This document shows, piece by piece, positions 48,589 to 52,232 of a stretch of 52,232 nucleotides of DNA; position 1 is the first letter of the stretch; every line of letters starts with the position of its first letter. The stretch is from positions 1 through 52,232 of the forward strand of contig CALLZZ010000287.1 of the NCBI GenBank assembly GCA_937858235.1, read 5' to 3'. Made by a program: the position numbers and the translations under genes. This DNA comes from an uncultured Clostridia bacterium (GTDB lineage Bacteria > Bacillota > Clostridia > Oscillospirales > Oscillospiraceae). Below the pieces are notes generated by a model. That model had not been told where the DNA came from. It searched no databases and was given only the letters and a program-made list of their open reading frames with translations.

Positions 48589-48866
48589 AAAACCCCCTGT
48601 CCATAACGGGACAGAGGGTGCAGTTCTGCACGGTACCACCTCTGATGCGTCGGCCCCTCACAGGGCGAACCTCAGGGAGTCTGAAACTCCGGCGAAATAA
48701 CGGTCGCAACCCGGCTGTGCCTACTGAGAGCATAGTGAATACTAGAAGACTCCGTTTGGACAGCAGCTCCGAGGGGTATTCACGAACGTCTCACGCTTCC
48801 TTACACCAACCGGAAGCTCTCTGCGCATCAAACCAGTTCGCTACTATGCCTCATCAACGCTAAAGT
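48589..48866 (-). promoter_or_regulatory. T-box riboswitch, tyrosine specifier, controlling tyrS
   Basis: Reading on the minus strand, the GAATACCCC context puts the TAC (Tyr) specifier at 48778-48776. The T-box sequence AGGTGGTACCGTGC is at 48641-48628. A terminator stem (48609-48618 with 48593-48602) ends in TTTTC. It is the expected leader for tyrS. Confidence 0.92.
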
Positions 48867-48872
48867 AAGGCA

Positions 48873-48901
48873 ATTATAATCTGTTTTGTTTTGTTTGTCA
48901 A
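48873..48901 (-). promoter_or_regulatory. Consensus SigA promoter of the tyrS leader
   Basis: Perfect TTGACA (48901-48896) and TATAAT (48878-48873) are spaced by 17 bases. Confidence 0.9.
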
Positions 48902-48922
48902 CCAGATGCGCTGTGGTAAAAG

Positions 48923-48955
48923 AAAAAAAGAACCATCTTACACAGATGGTTCTTT
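48923..48955 (-). terminator. Terminator of tRNA-Val
   Basis: A perfect 12-bp stem (48927-48938 with 48944-48955) is followed by a T-run on the minus strand, immediately past the tRNA 3' end. Confidence 0.85.
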
Positions 48956-49031
48956 GGTGGACGATAACGGATTTGAACCGCTGACCCTCCGCACGTCAAG
49001 CGGATGCTCTAGCCAGCTGAGCTAATCGTCC
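48955..49031 (-). tRNA. tRNA-Val (anticodon GAC)
   Basis: The acceptor stem pairs GGACGAT with ATCGTCC. The anticodon stem TCCGC/GCGGA encloses loop TTGACGT with anticodon GAC. The T arm has AGCGG, a TTCAAAT loop and CCGTT. Discriminator A and a genome-encoded CCA give 77 nt. A consensus promoter lies just upstream and a terminator just downstream, so it is a single-gene transcript. Confidence 0.95.
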
Positions 49032-49045
49032 GGATCACGAAGGTG

Positions 49046-49074
49046 ATTATACCGCTCTATTTCTAGAAAGTCAA
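49046..49074 (-). promoter_or_regulatory. SigA-type promoter of tRNA-Val
   Basis: TTGACT (49074-49069) and TATAAT (49051-49046) are spaced by 17 bases on the minus strand. Confidence 0.85.
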
Positions 49075-49082
49075 GGTTTTCT

Positions 49083-49592
49083 TCACATTTTTTGCAAATA
49101 TTCGCCGACATTCGATCCACTTACCCATTCCTGCCGGTTCCCATTCACTGCTACTGCCACCAGTCTTTCTCCTTGATACTCCAGCTTTAGGGAGAAAAAC
49201 GGTGCTTCATCTGCGAGAAGCCGCAAAAAAACCTGATCTCCTTCCCAGATAGGAAGGTTTGGAATTCGATCCAGGTCAACCCATTCCAAGTCTCCTTCGT
49301 CACAGGAAACCATCTCCCCCTCAAACGCATCTGCTGTAAACAGGTGCATATATTCCCTGGGCCATAGATCGGAAACAAAGGTGACAATCCCACGATACCG
49401 GTAGCTTGTTAATATTAGTCCTGTTTCCTCCTGAACCTCACGCAGCAGGCACTCCTCCGGACTCTCTTTGTCCTCGAATTTCCCGCCAATTCCAATCCAC
49501 TTATCATGATTTAAATCATGTTCCTTTTTCACACGGTGCAGCATTAAGCATTGCTTCCCCTGTTGAATATAGCAAAGTGTGGTATTGATCAT
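49083..49592 (-). CDS. Nudix hydrolase (MutT-like)
   Basis: This 169-residue protein has the Nudix box GGKFEDKESPEECLLREVQE followed by ETGL, from about residue 37. The N-terminal strand LCYIQQGKQCLMLHRVKKEHD and KWIGIGGKFE match 8-oxo-dGTP-type MutT proteins. A nucleotide-sanitising role is plausible but unproven. The ATG at 49592 follows GAGGGGG. It lies opposite and divergent to the amidase-like gene. Confidence 0.88.
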   Translation of the reverse strand: MINTTLCYIQQGKQCLMLHRVKKEHDLNHDKWIGIGGKFEDKESPEECLLREVQEETGLILTSYRYRGIVTFVSDLWPREYMHLFTADAFEGEMVSCDEGDLEWVDLDRIPNLPIWEGDQVFLRLLADEAPFFSLKLEYQGERLVAVAVNGNRQEWVSGSNVGEYLQKM

Positions 49593-49727
49593 GACCACGC
49601 CCCCTCAAATCTTTCTTTCCTTTATCATAATACACCCAGACCCGCGCCGCAAGGTACTGCTACGCACTTTTTTCCGTCTTTTCACATAGGATGTGCCATC
49701 CATATTATATACAGGAGGCATCTCAAA

Positions 49728-50474
49728 ATGGCCTTTCTCTATTTATTACCTTCCACCCAGGAATTTAATCCCTACATCAACCACGGCAATGAAGAATACT
49801 ATATGAATTTAATCGCCGATGCACTGGTTCCATTTCTTCACGCCAGCGGCATTTCTTTCACCCGGAACACACTGGAAATGACCGCAGCCAGTTCCATCGA
49901 AGAATCCAACTCCGGTGAGTACGATCTTCATCTTGCCCTCTACTCCAACGCTGCATCAGAAGATCTGGCAGGAACCTTAACTGGAATTAACGTTTATTAC
50001 AATCCCGCATCAGAGCAAAGCCAACGGGCAGCAGAGTTGATCCGAGATCAATTAAAGGAAATCTACCCCAACCCGGATAAAGTTCAAATTGTCCCCACCA
50101 CATCCATTGGAGAGGTCAACAAAGTGCGCGCCCCAGGTGTGCTGGCTGAACTGGGATACCACGATAACTTATCTGACGCGGAGTGGATCCAAAGTCACAT
50201 CTACGAAATTGCCCGGAGCATGTCCAAAGCACTAACACAATATTTCTATCTCCCCTTCTTAGAGCCCCAGCTGCCTCAGATCGGCATTGTAGACCTGAAT
50301 TGGGGGTATCTGAATATCCGAGCTGCTCCGTCTACAGACGCTGCTGTTGTCGCCCAAAGCTTTGACGGAGCACGTCTCATCATCTGGAACGAATACCAAG
50401 ACTGGTTTATCATTGAGTGGAAAGGGATCGAAGGCTACGCACACAAAGACTATATCACCAAAGAGCAGCGCTAA
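49728..50474 (+). CDS. N-acetylmuramoyl-L-alanine amidase-like protein with C-terminal SH3 domain
   Basis: This 248-residue protein resembles Amidase_3 enzymes. It has a start region PSTQEFNPYINHGNEEYYMN, a LALYSNAASEDLAGTL stretch, VPTTSIGEVNKVRAPGVLAE and then LGYHDN. A bacterial SH3 domain (GYLNIRAAPSTDAAVVAQ) covers the last ~65 residues. No signal peptide is visible. The usual zinc histidine in the SIHAN-like position is Tyr (ALYSNA), and the usual first His is not evident; the Glu residues (NEEYYMN, LAELGYHDN) remain. It may be inactive or use another metal site. The start follows GGAGG. A GGATG-TGC-CATCC palindrome lies upstream at 49689-49701. Confidence 0.8.
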   Translation: MAFLYLLPSTQEFNPYINHGNEEYYMNLIADALVPFLHASGISFTRNTLEMTAASSIEESNSGEYDLHLALYSNAASEDLAGTLTGINVYYNPASEQSQRAAELIRDQLKEIYPNPDKVQIVPTTSIGEVNKVRAPGVLAELGYHDNLSDAEWIQSHIYEIARSMSKALTQYFYLPFLEPQLPQIGIVDLNWGYLNIRAAPSTDAAVVAQSFDGARLIIWNEYQDWFIIEWKGIEGYAHKDYITKEQR

Positions 50475-50626
50475 TCGCTTTAAAAATGTACAGTTTTCGT
50501 CTAGCAGTTTTCCTTTTATATCATATCAGTTTCATCGAATTTCTGAACCTATACGATACTATCATTTCGAAAAAGTTCGATCCTAATTGCAGCCCTGGTT
50601 TCGCAGTTCGTTCTTCGTATGAAATA

Positions 50627-50655
50627 TTGACTTTTCTATCTCATTCCTCTACAAT
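50627..50655 (+). promoter_or_regulatory. SigA-type promoter of proC-proB
   Basis: TTGACT (50627-50632) and TACAAT (50650-50655) are spaced by 17 bases. The rest of the 230-base gap after the amidase-like gene shows no other clear signal. Confidence 0.75.
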
Positions 50656-50705
50656 GGTGTTAATTTAAAAGAACCATTCTTTTTTGAATTGATGGAGGAA
50701 TTACC

Positions 50706-51512
50706 ATGGAATTTCAAAAAATCGGCTTTATCGGCTGTGGCAACATGGGCAGCGCGCTAGCCACAACCATTCAAAAAAACGACCGAAGCATCTACTTATC
50801 CAACCGAACCCCTGCAAAAGCAGAGGCACTTGCCAGCAAAATCGGAGCGCAGGTACAGAGCAATATGGAAATTGCCACAGACTGTGATTTGATTTTCCTG
50901 GGGATCAAGCCTCAGATGATGGGGGATCTGCTTCAGGAAATCTCCAGCACTTTAAACGCACGATCTACCCCTGCCGTTCTGGTCACTATGGCTGCTGGAC
51001 TGACGATGCAAACCATTCAGATGTTGGCTCAGGGTAACGCTCCGATCATCCGCATTATGCCAAATACCCCAGTTGCCATCGGAAAAGGGATGATTCTTTA
51101 TTGTACGCAAAATGTCTCCCAGAAAGCTACGGACGAGTTTTGCTCACTGCTTTCCGGCGCAGGCCGCCTGGACGAACTGCCCGAATCTTTGATCGACGCT
51201 GGCAGTGCAATTTCCGGCTGCGGTCCTGCCTTCGTATATCTATTTCTGGAAGCCCTTGCAGACGGTGGCGTTGCCTGTGGCCTCCCCAGAGCCAAAGCCC
51301 AGGCATACGCTGCTCAGACGCTTATTGGCAGTGCCGAGCTAGTGTTACAAGGTGAGCAACATCCCGGCACGCTAAAAGATGCCGTTTGCAGCCCTGCAGG
51401 GACAACCATCCAAGGGGTGCGTGAGTTGGAACGCAACGGCTTTCGCTCTGCCGCCATGGAAGCGGTCATTGCAGCGTATGATAAAACCTGTGCTCTGGCC
51501 AAGAAGGAGTGA
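50706..51512 (+). CDS. proC: Pyrroline-5-carboxylate reductase
   Basis: ProC reduces pyrroline-5-carboxylate to proline with NAD(P)H. The 268-residue protein has the Rossmann motif IGFIGCGNMGSALA, LGIKPQMM, the MPNTPVAIGKGM segment, SGCGPAFVYLFLEALADGGV and the C-terminal TLKDAVCSPAGTTIQGVREL signature. GGAGG precedes the ATG. It lies a few bases before proB, forming a proline biosynthesis operon. Confidence 0.96.
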   Translation: MEFQKIGFIGCGNMGSALATTIQKNDRSIYLSNRTPAKAEALASKIGAQVQSNMEIATDCDLIFLGIKPQMMGDLLQEISSTLNARSTPAVLVTMAAGLTMQTIQMLAQGNAPIIRIMPNTPVAIGKGMILYCTQNVSQKATDEFCSLLSGAGRLDELPESLIDAGSAISGCGPAFVYLFLEALADGGVACGLPRAKAQAYAAQTLIGSAELVLQGEQHPGTLKDAVCSPAGTTIQGVRELERNGFRSAAMEAVIAAYDKTCALAKKE

Positions 51513-51516
51513 TGCG

Positions 51517-52232
51517 ATGCGAATTGTTATTAAAGTTGGAACCTCTACTCTGGCTCACCCCACTGGTCACCTCAACATCCGGCATGTTGAACACCTTTGT
51601 AAGGTCTTAAGCGATTTGAAAAATGCTGGGCATCAGATCATTCTCGTTTCCTCCGGTGCCATTGGAATGGGGGTAGGCAAGCTGCACTTAGCACAGCGCC
51701 CTGCGGACATGCCATCGAAACAGGCTGCCGCTGCCGTAGGCCAGTGCGAGCTGATGTACACCTATGACAAGCTGTTCGCGGAGTACAATCACACTGTAGC
51801 ACAGATTCTGCTGACTGGCGATGACATTCTAGATCCCCAAAGAAAATCCAACTTCCAAAACACACTCTACCGTCTGCTGGAGTTGGATGCCCTGCCTGTC
51901 ATTAATGAAAACGATACGGTGGCAACCAAAGAGATCGCCGTGGGCGACAATGATACGTTGGGGGCAATCGTTGCTGGTTGCGCAAAAGCCGATTTGCTGG
52001 TGCTGCTCTCCGACATCAACGGATTATATACTGCCGATCCCAAAAGCGATCCCTCTGCCGTGTTAATCGAACGAGTGGAAGACCTCACCCCTGAACTCTA
52101 CGCACTGGCCGGTAAAAAGGGATCAGATTTAGCCACCGGTGGCATGATCACTAAGTTACATGCTGCTGAAATTGCGCTTTCTGCTGGTGTAGAAATGATC
52201 ATTTACAACGGCTCCTACCCCGAGTGTCTTTA
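51517..52232 (+). CDS. proB: Glutamate 5-kinase, 3' end cut by the window
   Basis: ProB phosphorylates glutamate, the first step of proline synthesis. The first 238 codons are present. They show RIVIKVGTSTLAHP, ILVSSGAIGMGVGKL, the KQAAAAVGQCELM segment, PVINENDTVATKEI, VGDNDTLGAIVAGCAKADLL and LLSDINGLYTADP, then GSDLATGGMITKLHAA. AAGGAG lies eight bases before the ATG at 51517. The C-terminus, and probably proA, are beyond the window. Confidence 0.95.
   Translation, partial: MRIVIKVGTSTLAHPTGHLNIRHVEHLCKVLSDLKNAGHQIILVSSGAIGMGVGKLHLAQRPADMPSKQAAAAVGQCELMYTYDKLFAEYNHTVAQILLTGDDILDPQRKSNFQNTLYRLLELDALPVINENDTVATKEIAVGDNDTLGAIVAGCAKADLLVLLSDINGLYTADPKSDPSAVLIERVEDLTPELYALAGKKGSDLATGGMITKLHAAEIALSAGVEMIIYNGSYPECL

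Noticed and set aside
48518..48733. A minus-strand frame of 71 codons upstream of tyrS
   Set aside because: It overlaps the Tyr T-box and terminator and has no ribosome site or protein-like features.
50475..50626. A possible regulatory RNA between the amidase-like gene and proC
   Set aside because: Only short weak inverted repeats are present; no riboswitch or T-box signature was recognised.
1..52232. CRISPR arrays, prophage, transposases, toxin-antitoxin or defence islands
   Set aside because: No regularly spaced repeats, transposase motifs, integrase or known defence domains were seen on either strand.

Overview
The window reads as chromosomal DNA of a spore-forming, low-to-mid GC Clostridium-class Firmicute, most likely of the Oscillospiraceae/Ruminococcaceae type. 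This is inferred from gene content: the IspH-ribosomal protein S1 fusion, DUF3794-LysM SipL, SpoIVA, SpoVM, GerW/YtfJ, T-box leaders, the MEP isoprenoid route, and strong GGAGG ribosome binding sites with many TTG and GTG starts. No taxonomic search was possible. About 50 genes are present, mostly on the minus strand. Only trpB, the CoA-transferase, an amidase-like gene, proC and proB are on the plus strand.

Layout. 1-1080: decayed IclR-type regulator and terminators. 1082-3220: vitamin B6 unit (pdxY, an ECF S component, ywlG-like gene). 3247-4937: nifS-nifU Fe-S cluster assembly pair. 5015-7331: TIM-barrel gene, MarR regulator and MBL-fold hydrolase, with a shared TTAAC-N3-GTTAGC element in front of the regulator and the TIM-barrel gene. 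7443-9170: Trp-specific T-box and an orphan tryptophan synthase beta chain. 9180-12558: family III CoA-transferase convergent with a 2-enoate-reductase-type flavoenzyme. 12548-12862: decayed azlC. 12977-14925: Nudix hydrolase and iron alcohol dehydrogenase.

15094-31384 carries a long conserved housekeeping block (yicC-remA-gmk-rpoZ-priA-def-fmt-rsmB-rlmN-prpC-prkC-rsgA-thiN), in the same order as in Bacillus subtilis but without coaBC and rpe. It runs into a spore-coat basement-layer cluster: a small membrane protein, a 22-codon spoVM, sipL and spoIVA. 31469-33684 holds the c-di-AMP synthase pair cdaA-cdaR. 33702-35092 has a class V aminotransferase plus DUF3343 pair of the kind linked to selenium-dependent hydroxylases. 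35177-36384 is ispD-ispF. 36605-42129 is rpiR, baiN-like, cmk, plsC and ispH-rpsA. 42135-47223 is M50 protease-scpA-scpB-DUF2953-ytfJ-dacF-rluB. 47247-49074 has tyrS with a Tyr T-box, and tRNA-Val. 49083-52232 has a Nudix gene, an amidase-like protein with substituted zinc ligands, proC and the first part of proB, cut by the window edge.

No CRISPR array, prophage, insertion sequence or defence island was seen. The most interesting items are the SpoVM-SipL-SpoIVA cluster with its hidden 22-aa gene, the putative MarR operator pair, the alternative hairpins over the baiN-like ribosome binding site, the orphan T-box-controlled trpB, the degenerate amidase, and the two decaying genes (iclR, azlC).
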